From Ferrithrix thermotolerans DSM 19514 (lineage in GTDB: Bacteria; Actinomycetota; Acidimicrobiia; Acidimicrobiales; Ilumatobacteraceae), in the NCBI GenBank assembly GCA_945861025.1, contig CAMASN010000012.1:1-59688 (forward strand): DNA of 59,688 bases, given 5' to 3'. The translations under genes and the position numbers were made by a program. Below the pieces are notes generated by a model, which saw nothing but the letters and a program-made list of their open reading frames with translations, was not told where the DNA came from and ran no database searches. This document shows positions 10,533 to 19,291 of this stretch, piece after piece. Each line of letters begins with the position of its first letter. Position 1 is the first letter of the stretch.

Positions 10533-11306
10533 TCACTGACCGACGATGCCGGCGAGCACGGCAATAGGAAACGACACGTTGCCAACGACAACGATGGTGG
10601 CAATGGCCGTGGCAAGCCAGCGGCGCCACTTATTAAAGCGAGGGCTGCTCCAGCCGATGCTCTGGAACAGGCTCCAGACACCATGGAACAGGTGGGTGCC
10701 AAGCGCGATGTTGGCAACGATGTAGAGCAGGGCCACCGGTGGGCGCTCGAAGCTACGAACCACGTTGCCGTACGCGTCGCCACGAACGAAGACACCATCG
10801 GCTGCGGTGGTTCCGAGCGCGTTGACCGTGCCCCACGTGAGGTCGGCGAGATGCCAGAACACGAAGAGAAACACAATGATGCCAGTCCAGCGCATAGTGC
10901 GACTGGCGAACGTGGCCACTTGGTAGTCACGAGGCGACTGGTACTTCACCGATCGCGCGCCACGGTTGAGCAACGTGAGGCCGTAAGCGGCATGAACGTG
11001 CAGCACCACAGCACCGAGCAACCCTCCGCGGAGGATCCACAAAAATACCGTGCGCGGCAGGATGGGCACGAGGAGTTCGCGAAGGAACTCGGCGTAGTGA
11101 TTGAAGTCCTCTTTGCCGAGGTACATCTTCAAGTTGCCGATCATGTGGGTGATCACAAAGCCGATGAGGAGTACACCGGTGATCGCCATCACGTACTTCT
11201 TACCAACGGCGGTCGAGTAGAGGTCGAGCAAGAACGGCTTGCGCTTCTTGGCCCGATGAGCGGTGCCCGTGACCGGGCCTCGCGTCGTGTTCGTTGTCTG
11301 TGCCAT
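10533..11306 (-). CDS. sdhC: Succinate dehydrogenase cytochrome b558-type membrane anchor
   Basis: A 257-residue integral membrane protein with five hydrophobic helices (starting near KYVMAITGVLLIGF, TVFLWILRGGLLGAVVLHVH, WTGIIVFLFVFWHL, ALLYIVANIALGTHLFHG and LATAIATIVVVGNV). Several in-helix His residues are suitable axial ligands for two hemes. This is the single-polypeptide anchor of type B succinate:quinone oxidoreductases. It is the first gene of sdhCAB. AAAGG upstream of the ATG is a weak ribosome site. Because SQRs of this type may couple to the proton motive force, the divergent proton-pumping pyrophosphatase gene is a notable neighbour. Confidence 0.92.
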   Translation of the reverse strand: MAQTTNTTRGPVTGTAHRAKKRKPFLLDLYSTAVGKKYVMAITGVLLIGFVITHMIGNLKMYLGKEDFNHYAEFLRELLVPILPRTVFLWILRGGLLGAVVLHVHAAYGLTLLNRGARSVKYQSPRDYQVATFASRTMRWTGIIVFLFVFWHLADLTWGTVNALGTTAADGVFVRGDAYGNVVRSFERPPVALLYIVANIALGTHLFHGVWSLFQSIGWSSPRFNKWRRWLATAIATIVVVGNVSFPIAVLAGIVGQ

Positions 11307-11524
11307 CAGATGGGGACGGCCTTTCGTGGATCGGTTATCCGCTGCTCAAAGTGGAGCAAACATGACCGTAGTCCTCGGGGCACGGTGGATGATAAATCGC
11401 AGACCGGATTGTGTTTCACACGATCGTTTCGTCACTCACGCGGTTTATTCCCTACACTCTTGCCGTTCCCATCAATGGCTCGTGCAATCTGGTGCGCGCC
11501 CACACTCAGGACAAAGGTTCACCC
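11307..11524. other. Divergent intergenic region sdhC / hppA
   Basis: A 218-base control region between two energy-conservation operons. On the plus strand TACACT (11453-11458) is a candidate -10 for hppA, which would give a leader of about 60 bases; AAAGG precedes its GTG start. No clear operator or riboswitch fold was recognised. Confidence 0.4.
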
Positions 11525-13837
11525 GTGTCAGGAATCCTCGCCGAAGGCGGCTATCAAGAATTTGCACTCAAGGGCGGCGAATGGGCAGTACTGCTCCTTT
11601 CTGTCGGAGCAGCACTCATCGCTCTCGCCGTTGGGCTCTTCCTTGCGAAGAGCGTCATGGCAGCCGACGCAGGCTCACCCAAGATGCAAGAGATTGCCAA
11701 AGCAATTCAAGAAGGCGCCGCTGCCTATCTCAGGCGTCAGTTCAAGACCATTGGCGTGATCTTGGTGCCGCTGGCAGTCATCGTGTTCGTTACCTCAAAG
11801 GCCATCATCAGAACTGACGGCACCGAGGCGCTCGGATTTGCGCAAACTGGACTATGGCGCACCGTGGCGTTCATCCTCGGATGTTTCGCATCGGGCTTTA
11901 CCGGTTACATCGGTATGACCCTCGCCACCCGAGGCAACGTGCGCACCGCCGCCGCAGCCCTCACCAACAGCATGCCAAAGGCACTCGACGTCGCCTTCCG
12001 CACTGGTGGCGTCGCCGGCATGTTCACCGTGGGCCTCGGCCTGCTTGGCGCAACCGGCATCATCATGATCTTCCAGAACAGCGCCTCGGTCATCCTCATT
12101 GGCTTCGGCTTTGGCGGCTCGCTGCTCGCCCTGTTCCTGCGCGTTGGTGGCGGCATCTTCACTAAGGCTGCCGACGTTGGCGCCGACTTGGTCGGCAAGG
12201 TCGAAGCCGGTATCCCCGAGGACGACCCACGCAACCCGGCAACCATCGCCGACAACGTGGGCGACAACGTGGGCGACTGCGCCGGTATGGCCGCCGACTT
12301 GTTCGAGAGCTACGAGGTCACCCTCGTTGCCTCGATCATCCTGGGCGTTGCGGCCTTTAAGTCGATTGATGCCAACCCAGCCCTCGGCTTGATCTTCCCG
12401 CTCGCAGCTCGCGCGATCGGCGTGGTTGCGTCGATCATCGGCATCTTCTTCGTGAAGGCCAAGGAGGGCGAGACCAACGCCCTCAAGCCAATCAACCGTG
12501 GCTTCTTAGTGGCTGGCACGCTGACCCTCATCGGCACGTTCATTGTGTCGCTCCTTTACGTCGGCAACGACAAGAGCAACGCAGGCTGGAAATGCTTCGG
12601 TGCCGTGGCCATTGGCCTTGTGCTCGCTCAGCTCATCAGTCGCCTCACCGAGTACTACACCGCAACGCACTTCACTCCGGTGAAGGAAATCGCCGAAAGC
12701 GCCGAGACGGGTCCAGCCACGGTTGTGCTCGCCGGTACCGCCAGCGGCATGGAGAGCTCGGTCTACGCCATCATCGCCATCGCAATCGCCTTGGGCGCAG
12801 CGCTGGTGCTGGGCGACGGCAACCTGCAGTTCTCGTTCTACCTCGTCGCCTTGTGCGGCATGGGCATGTTGGCAACTACCGGCATCATCGTGGCTGAGGA
12901 CACCTTCGGTCCCGTCAGCGACAACGCTGCCGGCATCGCCGAAATGTCGGGCGAGTTCCACGGCGAAGCCGAGCGCATCATGGTCAGCCTCGACGCCGTG
13001 GGTAACACCACAAAGGCCGTCACCAAGGGCTTCGCCATCGGCTCAGCGGTTATCGCCGCCGTGGCATTGTTCGCCAGCTTCATCGAGACCGCAGCAGACG
13101 AGACGCTCACCAAGGAAGCCATCGATGCCGCGCTCAAGACTCAGCGAGGCGTGTTCGACCTGATCCCAATCAACGTTGCCGATCCCAAGATCTTCATCGG
13201 CTTGCTCATCGGCGGCGCCGTGCCGTTCATGTTCAGCGCCCTGGCCATTCGCGCCGTCGGCCGCACAGCCGGTGTCGTGGTGCAAGAAGTCCGCAAGCAG
13301 TTCGCCGACGGCAAGATCATGCGTGGCGAAAAAGAGCCCGAGTACGGCCCAGTCATCGACATCTGCACCGAAGCATCGTTGCGCGAGCTCACCACCCCAG
13401 CCTTGCTGGCAGTGCTCACACCAGTGATTGTCGGCTTCGGCATCGACTTCAAGGCCCTCGGCGCATTCTTGGCCGCGGTCATCTTGGTCGGTCAGCTCAT
13501 GGCCAACTACCTGTCGAACGCCGGCGGCGCTTGGGACAATGCCAAGAAGTACATCGAAGACGGCAACCACGGTGGCAAGGGCAGCGATGCTCACAAGGCC
13601 GCCGTTATTGGCGACACCGTTGGTGACCCATTCAAGGACACCGCCGGCCCAGCGCTGAACCCACTCATCAAGGTGATGAACCTGGTCTCATTGTTGATCC
13701 TGCCCGCCATCATCGGCTTGCAGAACAACGACGGTGCCCGCTTCTCGATCGCGGCCGCAGCGCTGGCCACCCTCATTGGAGCCATCATCTATAGCTCACG
13801 CCAGAGCAACACCATCGGTGGCGCCCTCGAGGCATAG
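11525..13837 (+). CDS. hppA: Membrane-bound proton-translocating pyrophosphatase (K+-independent type)
   Basis: A 770-residue polytopic protein (about 16 membrane segments) that couples PPi hydrolysis to H+ pumping. Family signatures are present: DVGADLVGKVEAGIPEDDP, DNVGDNVGDCAGMAADLFES and GDTVGDPFKDTAGPALNPL. The segment GNTTKAVTKG has Lys497 and Thr500 where K+-dependent enzymes have Ala, so this should be the K+-independent, H+-pumping subtype. GTG 11525 is chosen because the conserved N-terminus begins there; the extra upstream residues look non-coding. A strong terminator follows (13880-13912). The enzyme recovers energy from PPi released in biosynthesis. Confidence 0.95.
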   Translation: MSGILAEGGYQEFALKGGEWAVLLLSVGAALIALAVGLFLAKSVMAADAGSPKMQEIAKAIQEGAAAYLRRQFKTIGVILVPLAVIVFVTSKAIIRTDGTEALGFAQTGLWRTVAFILGCFASGFTGYIGMTLATRGNVRTAAAALTNSMPKALDVAFRTGGVAGMFTVGLGLLGATGIIMIFQNSASVILIGFGFGGSLLALFLRVGGGIFTKAADVGADLVGKVEAGIPEDDPRNPATIADNVGDNVGDCAGMAADLFESYEVTLVASIILGVAAFKSIDANPALGLIFPLAARAIGVVASIIGIFFVKAKEGETNALKPINRGFLVAGTLTLIGTFIVSLLYVGNDKSNAGWKCFGAVAIGLVLAQLISRLTEYYTATHFTPVKEIAESAETGPATVVLAGTASGMESSVYAIIAIAIALGAALVLGDGNLQFSFYLVALCGMGMLATTGIIVAEDTFGPVSDNAAGIAEMSGEFHGEAERIMVSLDAVGNTTKAVTKGFAIGSAVIAAVALFASFIETAADETLTKEAIDAALKTQRGVFDLIPINVADPKIFIGLLIGGAVPFMFSALAIRAVGRTAGVVVQEVRKQFADGKIMRGEKEPEYGPVIDICTEASLRELTTPALLAVLTPVIVGFGIDFKALGAFLAAVILVGQLMANYLSNAGGAWDNAKKYIEDGNHGGKGSDAHKAAVIGDTVGDPFKDTAGPALNPLIKVMNLVSLLILPAIIGLQNNDGARFSIAAAALATLIGAIIYSSRQSNTIGGALEA

Positions 13838-13879
13838 TTCACCTGCCCGTCAGGGCAAAACAACAATCCAGATGTACAC

Positions 13880-13912
13880 AGCTGCCCGGACCACGTGTCC
13901 GGGCAGCTTTGT
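13880..13912 (+). terminator. Rho-independent terminator after hppA
   Basis: A perfect 12-bp stem (AGCTGCCCGGAC with GTCCGGGCAGCT) and 5-base loop, followed by TTGTGTT. It lies 42 bases past the hppA stop and just before the dedA promoter. Confidence 0.85.
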
Positions 13913-13922
13913 GTTGGGGCGA

Positions 13923-13928
13923 TAGATT
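13923..13928 (+). promoter_or_regulatory. -10 box of the dedA-family gene
   Basis: TAGATT ends 7 bases before GTG 13936; it decides the start codon. Confidence 0.6.
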
Positions 13929-13935
13929 GGGCAAC

Positions 13936-14559
13936 GTGCTCGCCCTCTTCAACATCGAATCATGGATCCAAAACGGCGGACTGCTTCTTCTCGCAGCCAT
14001 CGTGTTCGCCGAGTCAGGCCTCTTTTTTGGCTTCTTCCTGCCAGGCGATTCGTTGTTGTTCATCGCAGGTTTCTTCACGGCTTCTACCGCCACAGAAAAC
14101 TCGTTTCACCACTCGCTGCTGGTGACCGCCACCGTTGTGGTGGTGGCTGCAATAGCCGGCGATCAGGTGGGCTACATGTTTGGCCGTCGGGTGGGGCCGT
14201 CGCTGTTCACCCGGCCCGAAAGCCGTTTGTTCAAGCCGGCCCACGTCGAGCGAGCGCACGCATTTCTCGAGCACCATGGCACAAAGACCATCGTGATGGC
14301 TCGCTTCGTTCCGGTGGTGCGCACCTTTGCCCCCATCGTTGCCGGCATCGGCAACATGCGTTATCGCACCTTTGTTGTGTACAACGTGCTCGGTGGCATC
14401 CTGTGGGGCGCCGGGCTCACCACGCTGGGCCATTTCCTAGGCGACGTCGATGTCGTGAAGAACAACATCGAGGTGGCCAGCGTAATTATTGTGGTGTTGT
14501 CCCTGATCCCGGTTGGCGTTGAATTCTTGCGTCATCGCCGATCCTCCGCTGCAGGCTGA
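13936..14559 (+). CDS. DedA-family membrane protein
   Basis: A 207-residue integral membrane protein of the DedA/SNARE-associated family: early hydrophobic segment with FAESGLFFGFFLPGDSLLF, then GDQVGYMFGRRVG, the conserved MARFVPVVRTFAPIVAGIGNM block (split around residues 118-138) and a C-terminal helix pair. DedA proteins take part in lipid-carrier recycling (flippase role for undecaprenyl phosphate or phospholipids) and envelope stress tolerance. The GTG at 13936 is chosen because TAGATT ends 7 bases before it. It is probably monocistronic. Confidence 0.88.
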   Translation: MLALFNIESWIQNGGLLLLAAIVFAESGLFFGFFLPGDSLLFIAGFFTASTATENSFHHSLLVTATVVVVAAIAGDQVGYMFGRRVGPSLFTRPESRLFKPAHVERAHAFLEHHGTKTIVMARFVPVVRTFAPIVAGIGNMRYRTFVVYNVLGGILWGAGLTTLGHFLGDVDVVKNNIEVASVIIVVLSLIPVGVEFLRHRRSSAAG

Positions 14560-14570
14560 GCAACCTCTCG

Positions 14571-17500
14571 CTAGCCGGCGCCGAAACTTACGTTGAGATC
14601 TACAACCACGTGCACAGGCACCGAGGCGAACACACAAATTTCTGAGCTTGCGCTCACCGCAATGGTGGCGGCCTCGGCCACTGTCTGACCCCAAACGAAG
14701 TTCACGTTCGAAACGAACGGAGGCGTCGCGGTGCATGGGTAGACCGTCACGAATCCGGCCGATGCTGGTTCTGTGACCGTTACGTTCAGAGTGACAGCAG
14801 TGCGCTGTGCAGGCACGGCCACGTGCAAGACGCCGCCGCCGCCAAGCTTGTTGCCGTCCGTTGACGCATTGACCTCGCGGGTGTCTGCGAGGCGCTCAAC
14901 CTGACCCGACATTGGCAAGCCCGTGCCGCCGCGTGGCGAGAAGTCGGCCATGACATCGACAACGAGATGCGTGGGGGCCGACGTATACAAACAGATCATG
15001 CCCAGAGCGCCGACGGCAGAAGTTGCCGGGCTCGACACCGTTTGACCCGCTGCAAAGTTCACATTCGACGCCCACGGCCGGGCGCCGCCGCACGGATACA
15101 CGGTGACGAACCCGGCCCATCCAGGCTCGGTCACGGTCACGCTCAGTACGGCTGCAGTTGCGTCGGCGGCCACATCACCAACACCAGCCACTGCCAGTTC
15201 GTGCACAGCCCCAGCAGCGAGCTTTGCGCCGAGAGAGACGCGGCTATCGAGCAGTCTCGCCGGCGTAAACGCATGCAGGGCGCCTGAGCCCGAAGCTGTG
15301 CTCCACGCGCCATCTACGTCGATCACAACGTGCGTGGCAACCGACGTGTAGATGCACACGCGACCGTTGGCGCCCACGAAGACGCTTGCCGCGTTCGACA
15401 CCGTGGCACCAAACACGAGATTGAGATTCGACGACCATGGTCGAGTGGAACCGCACGGATACACCGTGATGAAACCGCTTCCGTCGGAATCGGTTGCGGT
15501 AACGCTGAGCAACACAGCGGTTGCATCCGTGGGGATACCCGAGCGACCGACCATCAACAGTTCATGATCTGACCCCGCTCCATACTTCGCTGCACCGTCG
15601 CGGGTGTCGAGCACACGCGTCGGAGTCATTGCGACGAAGCCGTGCAGCGCCATCGAACCAAAGAACCGATGACTCACCGACCCCTTTGCGTTGGTTGCAC
15701 TGACCGTGAAGTCAAAGGCGCCTCCGGGGGCAGCGACGATGCCAGCGATGGCGCCGGTAACCACGTTGAGCAAAAGGTCTGCCGGCAACGATCCAGCCGT
15801 CACCGAATAGGTAGGCCTGGGGATAGCCACCGCGGCAACACCGTCGGCAAACGACTCGCCGATCGTCATTGCAGCCAACGTCACATCGGTCCAAGTGGGC
15901 GCCTGATACACGGTACCCACGAAGCGGTACTCGATATATCCCAACGTGTTCGATGCCTTCAGGGTCACGTCGAGCCCGCCGCCTGGAGCAGAAGGTGTGC
16001 CGGAGATTGCACCTGTCGATGCATTCAGCGACAACCCGGTCGGCAACGCCCGCGCCATGACCGAATACGTAGGTGCCGGGAGTCCTGATGCGCTGACGCC
16101 GTCATTGAACGCTGCACCAACGAGCATCTCGGCCAACACCACATCGCTCCAAACGGGCAACTGGTACACGCTGCCAACGAAATCGTGCTCGACCGCGCCG
16201 CTCACGTTGCTCGCCGCAACGGTAAACGCGAACGCGCCGGAGGCCGACGGCAGGCCGCTGATCGCGCCCGTCGTTGCGTTCAGCCACAGCCCTATCGGCA
16301 ACGCGCCAATCGAAACCGCGTACGTGGGAGCCAGCACGCCCGAGGCAAGAACGCCATCGGCAAATGACGTTCCAACCACAACCTGACCGAGCGTCACGTC
16401 GATCCAGACGGGCGCCTCAAACGCGTATCCGGTGAACTGATGAGACGTTGCATCACCAATGCCATTCGATGCGCCCACCGTGAAATCAAACGCTCCACCT
16501 GGCGTGGTTGGCGTGCCGGTGATGCTGCCACTGGTCGCGTTGAGCAACAATCCGCTCGGTAGCGCGCCGGCAGAAACCGAATAGGTTGGGTCGGGCATGC
16601 CAGCGGCCAACACTGCGTCGGCGAACAGCGTGCCGACAACTATTTGGCCGAGCACCACATCGGTCCACTGCGGGGATTCGTCAACTGTGCCCGTGAACTC
16701 GTGGTCGATCGAGCCCGACAGGTTGGCGGCGGCGATCGTAAAAGCGAACGCACCAGAATGCGACGGGATGCCCGTAATCACTCCGGTCGACTCGGCCAAC
16801 GACAGGCCTATCGGTAACGAACCGGCGCTGACCGCGTAGGTGGGCGCCAACACCCCCGAGGCCGTCACGGCATCGGTGAAGGTGACGCCAACAACCATCG
16901 CACCGAGCGCGGTATCAGTCCATGCCGGCTGTTGTCGAGTGGTGAACGACACGATTGCGCCGTTGACTCGGCCAACTGCGTTTGTGGCTGATGCTCGGAA
17001 GTAATAGGTGGTTCCAGTGGCAAGGCTCGCAAGGCCCAACGACACCGAAGTGTCCTCTATTCCGAGCACCGGAGATTCAGTTGCAGCCGCAGCAATGCAG
17101 CCCGCAAGGTCTGACGCTGTGCCCCAGCAAAACGCCACGTTGGTGTCTGCGGAGCGAGCATTCACCGATCCGTGCAGGGTGGCTGCGCTCTCGCCGATGC
17201 CAGTGGCAGCCAGCGTGGTCACCGTTGGAACATCAGCAACATGAATGGTCACGGTGGTCGACCCGCTCGTGGCCGCACTTGGCTGAGTGTCTATAGCGAC
17301 ATACGTGAAACTGTCGTCACCCACGAAGCTGGCGAGGGTTGGCGTATACGTAAACGACCCGGTTGAGCCGGCACCAACAGCCATCGTCACCGCGCCATGC
17401 GACGCAGCTGTGAACGAACTCACCGCGAGCGGAGAACCGCCATCGTCGTTATCGAGCACGCCCGCCGGAGTTGACCCGGCCGTTGCCGCAAAGGTGAGGC

Positions 17501-18386
17501 CGGCAGCGGCCAAATAGGTGTCAGGGTGAGCGGTCGGGGCGGCATAGGGGCTCAACGCCGTGGAACACGATGCGCCATCGCTTTGGGCGGGCATGTCGGC
17601 CAACGAGGTCACAAGACCTGCGGTGGTTGATGCCGGCGACGCCAACGAATACAACCGATCGTCGAGATCCCTGAAGAAATACAGCGCGCCGGCAGAGTCA
17701 CTCCATGCAGCACTGAATGCTTGTCGGGGAGCGGCGCCAGTGATCAGCCGCACATCGGCATAGATCGCGGTTGTCACTCCAGCCCCATCGATGGTCAGCG
17801 TTGCGGCATACAGGATGGTTCCGCTGAAGCCGTACGCCACATCGCCAACCACCACCATGTCGAGCGCCCGGGCGAAGTCCCAGGCAACGCCATCGAGAAC
17901 CACGGGCGTGGAGACTCGAGTCTCGACGTTGATATCGAACCAGTTATCTGCGCTGTTGTAGACCAGCAAGTGTCCGCTGCTGGTGAAGTCTCCGCCCTGA
18001 GGCTGATACACGGGCGGGGTGATTGGGCCGACATCGGTAAAGACACCCGCACTGTCGATTCTGTACAACTCGCTCAATGATGCGGCCGTACTCACCACGC
18101 CATAGATCGAGTTATCTTGCGTGCGGTAGCCAATGGCGTTGAGATCGCCCGACGCAATCGCGGCCGACCCGACAGCGATGTAGCCGCTGGTCGCCGGAGC
18201 AACGGTGTAGAAGTGGTTCGCAGAGACGAGGGAGAATCCGCGCGAGCAAGCGGGCACCCCGTTGGCAAACACTTGCGGCACGGCCGTAGCGGCCACGGCC
18301 ATGGCCGTCACGACGTTTGCTATGAGCAACATCATCGCTGCAACGCGAGCAACAACGAGTAGGGGCTGTGCTCGGCGGTGCTTCAT
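14571..18386 (-). CDS. Large secreted multi-domain surface protein with Ig-like repeats
   Basis: A 1271-residue exported protein. Residues 1-35 form a signal peptide (basic start, hydrophobic core). About 45-285 resembles a beta-propeller-like DUF6923 region; about 290-395 a cadherin/Ig-like domain (GVLDNDDG, SFTYTP, DDSFTY); about 397-490 a fibronectin-III-like domain. Then come five ~86-residue putative Ig repeats (He_PIG type; each PxW-D-VxL...PTYxVxxGxLPxGLxLN...G.I.G.P) to about 925. The last 340 residues hold three repeats with RxLDTR, GFxTVYPC, SNxNF, GQTV and a second Cys before YTS, suggesting a disulfide per repeat. No LPxTG or TM anchor is seen at the C-terminus. It is probably an adhesin or structural surface protein; the ligand is unknown. 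Confidence 0.8.
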   Translation of the reverse strand: MKHRRAQPLLVVARVAAMMLLIANVVTAMAVAATAVPQVFANGVPACSRGFSLVSANHFYTVAPATSGYIAVGSAAIASGDLNAIGYRTQDNSIYGVVSTAASLSELYRIDSAGVFTDVGPITPPVYQPQGGDFTSSGHLLVYNSADNWFDINVETRVSTPVVLDGVAWDFARALDMVVVGDVAYGFSGTILYAATLTIDGAGVTTAIYADVRLITGAAPRQAFSAAWSDSAGALYFFRDLDDRLYSLASPASTTAGLVTSLADMPAQSDGASCSTALSPYAAPTAHPDTYLAAAGLTFAATAGSTPAGVLDNDDGGSPLAVSSFTAASHGAVTMAVGAGSTGSFTYTPTLASFVGDDSFTYVAIDTQPSAATSGSTTVTIHVADVPTVTTLAATGIGESAATLHGSVNARSADTNVAFCWGTASDLAGCIAAAATESPVLGIEDTSVSLGLASLATGTTYYFRASATNAVGRVNGAIVSFTTRQQPAWTDTALGAMVVGVTFTDAVTASGVLAPTYAVSAGSLPIGLSLAESTGVITGIPSHSGAFAFTIAAANLSGSIDHEFTGTVDESPQWTDVVLGQIVVGTLFADAVLAAGMPDPTYSVSAGALPSGLLLNATSGSITGTPTTPGGAFDFTVGASNGIGDATSHQFTGYAFEAPVWIDVTLGQVVVGTSFADGVLASGVLAPTYAVSIGALPIGLWLNATTGAISGLPSASGAFAFTVAASNVSGAVEHDFVGSVYQLPVWSDVVLAEMLVGAAFNDGVSASGLPAPTYSVMARALPTGLSLNASTGAISGTPSAPGGGLDVTLKASNTLGYIEYRFVGTVYQAPTWTDVTLAAMTIGESFADGVAAVAIPRPTYSVTAGSLPADLLLNVVTGAIAGIVAAPGGAFDFTVSATNAKGSVSHRFFGSMALHGFVAMTPTRVLDTRDGAAKYGAGSDHELLMVGRSGIPTDATAVLLSVTATDSDGSGFITVYPCGSTRPWSSNLNLVFGATVSNAASVFVGANGRVCIYTSVATHVVIDVDGAWSTASGSGALHAFTPARLLDSRVSLGAKLAAGAVHELAVAGVGDVAADATAAVLSVTVTEPGWAGFVTVYPCGGARPWASNVNFAAGQTVSSPATSAVGALGMICLYTSAPTHLVVDVMADFSPRGGTGLPMSGQVERLADTREVNASTDGNKLGGGGVLHVAVPAQRTAVTLNVTVTEPASAGFVTVYPCTATPPFVSNVNFVWGQTVAEAATIAVSASSEICVFASVPVHVVVDLNVSFGAG

Positions 18387-18415
18387 GACATCTCCTAGAG
18401 GAGCTTGGAGATGTC
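18387..18415 (-). promoter_or_regulatory. Shine-Dalgarno-sequestering hairpin before the surface protein
   Basis: In the minus-strand mRNA GACATCTCC and GGAGATGTC form a perfect 9-bp stem with an 11-base loop, directly before the ATG at 18386. The 3' arm contains the AGGAG ribosome site. An alternative small hairpin CTCCT-ct-AGGAG covers the same site. Either fold would block ribosome entry. Confidence 0.7.
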
Positions 18416-18457
18416 AGTAGACCTGCGCTGAGCGAAACATGCGTGGGCTGTTCGCGC

Positions 18458-19291
18458 TTAAGAAGCGGGCCCTTGGTCACTTTCGCTGACGAAGTCGATC
18501 AGCCGCTCGACAGCACCAACGAGCTCGGGGCGCAGGTCGGCGTAGGTGTTCACCCGATTTCGCAAGCGTGGCCAGAATGTCGCGAGATCTGTGCCCAGCG
18601 CCTGGCACATCCCCTGTTTCCACGGTTGACCGCGCGGCACCTCGGGCCATTCGGCCAGTCCAAGAACCTGCGGTCGAATGCCTGCCCACACATCAACAAA
18701 CGGATGACCAGTGATCAACACGTTGTCGTCACGCACGGCCGAGGCAATGCGTGATTCTTTCGAACCGGCCACGAGATGATCGACCAACACCCCCAGGCGG
18801 CGTTGGCTCGACGGACCGAAGTCGCGCACGGCACCGGCAAGATCGTCGATGCCGTGCAGTGGTTCCACCACGATGCCCAACTCGCGCAGATCGTCGCCCC
18901 ACACATGCTCTACGAGTTCCGCGTCGTGCTTGCCCTCGACCCAGATGCGCGCGGCTCGCGCCACCCGCGCCCGCACTGGTTCTGCAGAGGCGACCGACCC
19001 GCTATTAGTGACGATCTTTCGCGACACCTGCAGTGCAGGCGTGGCCGCTGCACGAATCAACGTGACTGGCTTGCCCTCGAGTAGGAACCCGCCCGGCTTC
19101 CATGTGAAGTAGCGCTGCTGATTTTTGCGATCGCGCAACGTGACCGCCTCGAAGGTGATCTTCACGACGTCGCCACAGAATCCACTGGATCGATCCTCGA
19201 CCACCATGCCCAACTGCGCGATGACCTCGCGATAGGCGGGGGCCTTTTTGCGGTCGGCAAATTCGTCGAGAATGTCGCGTTCGTATGTCAT
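18458..19291 (-). CDS. DUF3097-family protein, possibly a degenerate TOPRIM
   Basis: A 277-residue actinobacterial DUF3097 protein. The diagnostic C-terminal half reads RIWVEGKHDAELVEHVWGDD, HGIDDLAG, RLGVLVDHLVAGSKESRI and ITGHPFVDVW. VEGKHDAEL (Glu119, Asp123) followed ~50 residues later by LVDHLVAGS (Asp171) has the spacing of the Glu and Asp-x-Asp motifs of TOPRIM nucleases/primases, but the second acid of DxD is not there (DHL). No experimental function is known to me. The ATG at 19291 overlaps the stop of the preceding gene (ATGA), so the two are co-translated. Confidence 0.85.
   Translation of the reverse strand: MTYERDILDEFADRKKAPAYREVIAQLGMVVEDRSSGFCGDVVKITFEAVTLRDRKNQQRYFTWKPGGFLLEGKPVTLIRAAATPALQVSRKIVTNSGSVASAEPVRARVARAARIWVEGKHDAELVEHVWGDDLRELGIVVEPLHGIDDLAGAVRDFGPSSQRRLGVLVDHLVAGSKESRIASAVRDDNVLITGHPFVDVWAGIRPQVLGLAEWPEVPRGQPWKQGMCQALGTDLATFWPRLRNRVNTYADLRPELVGAVERLIDFVSESDQGPAS

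Noticed and set aside
15650-16930. Tandem DNA repeats that might be a CRISPR or satellite array
   Set aside because: The ~260-base periodicity is the coding of five Ig-like protein repeats with diverged codons, not identical DNA repeats with spacers.
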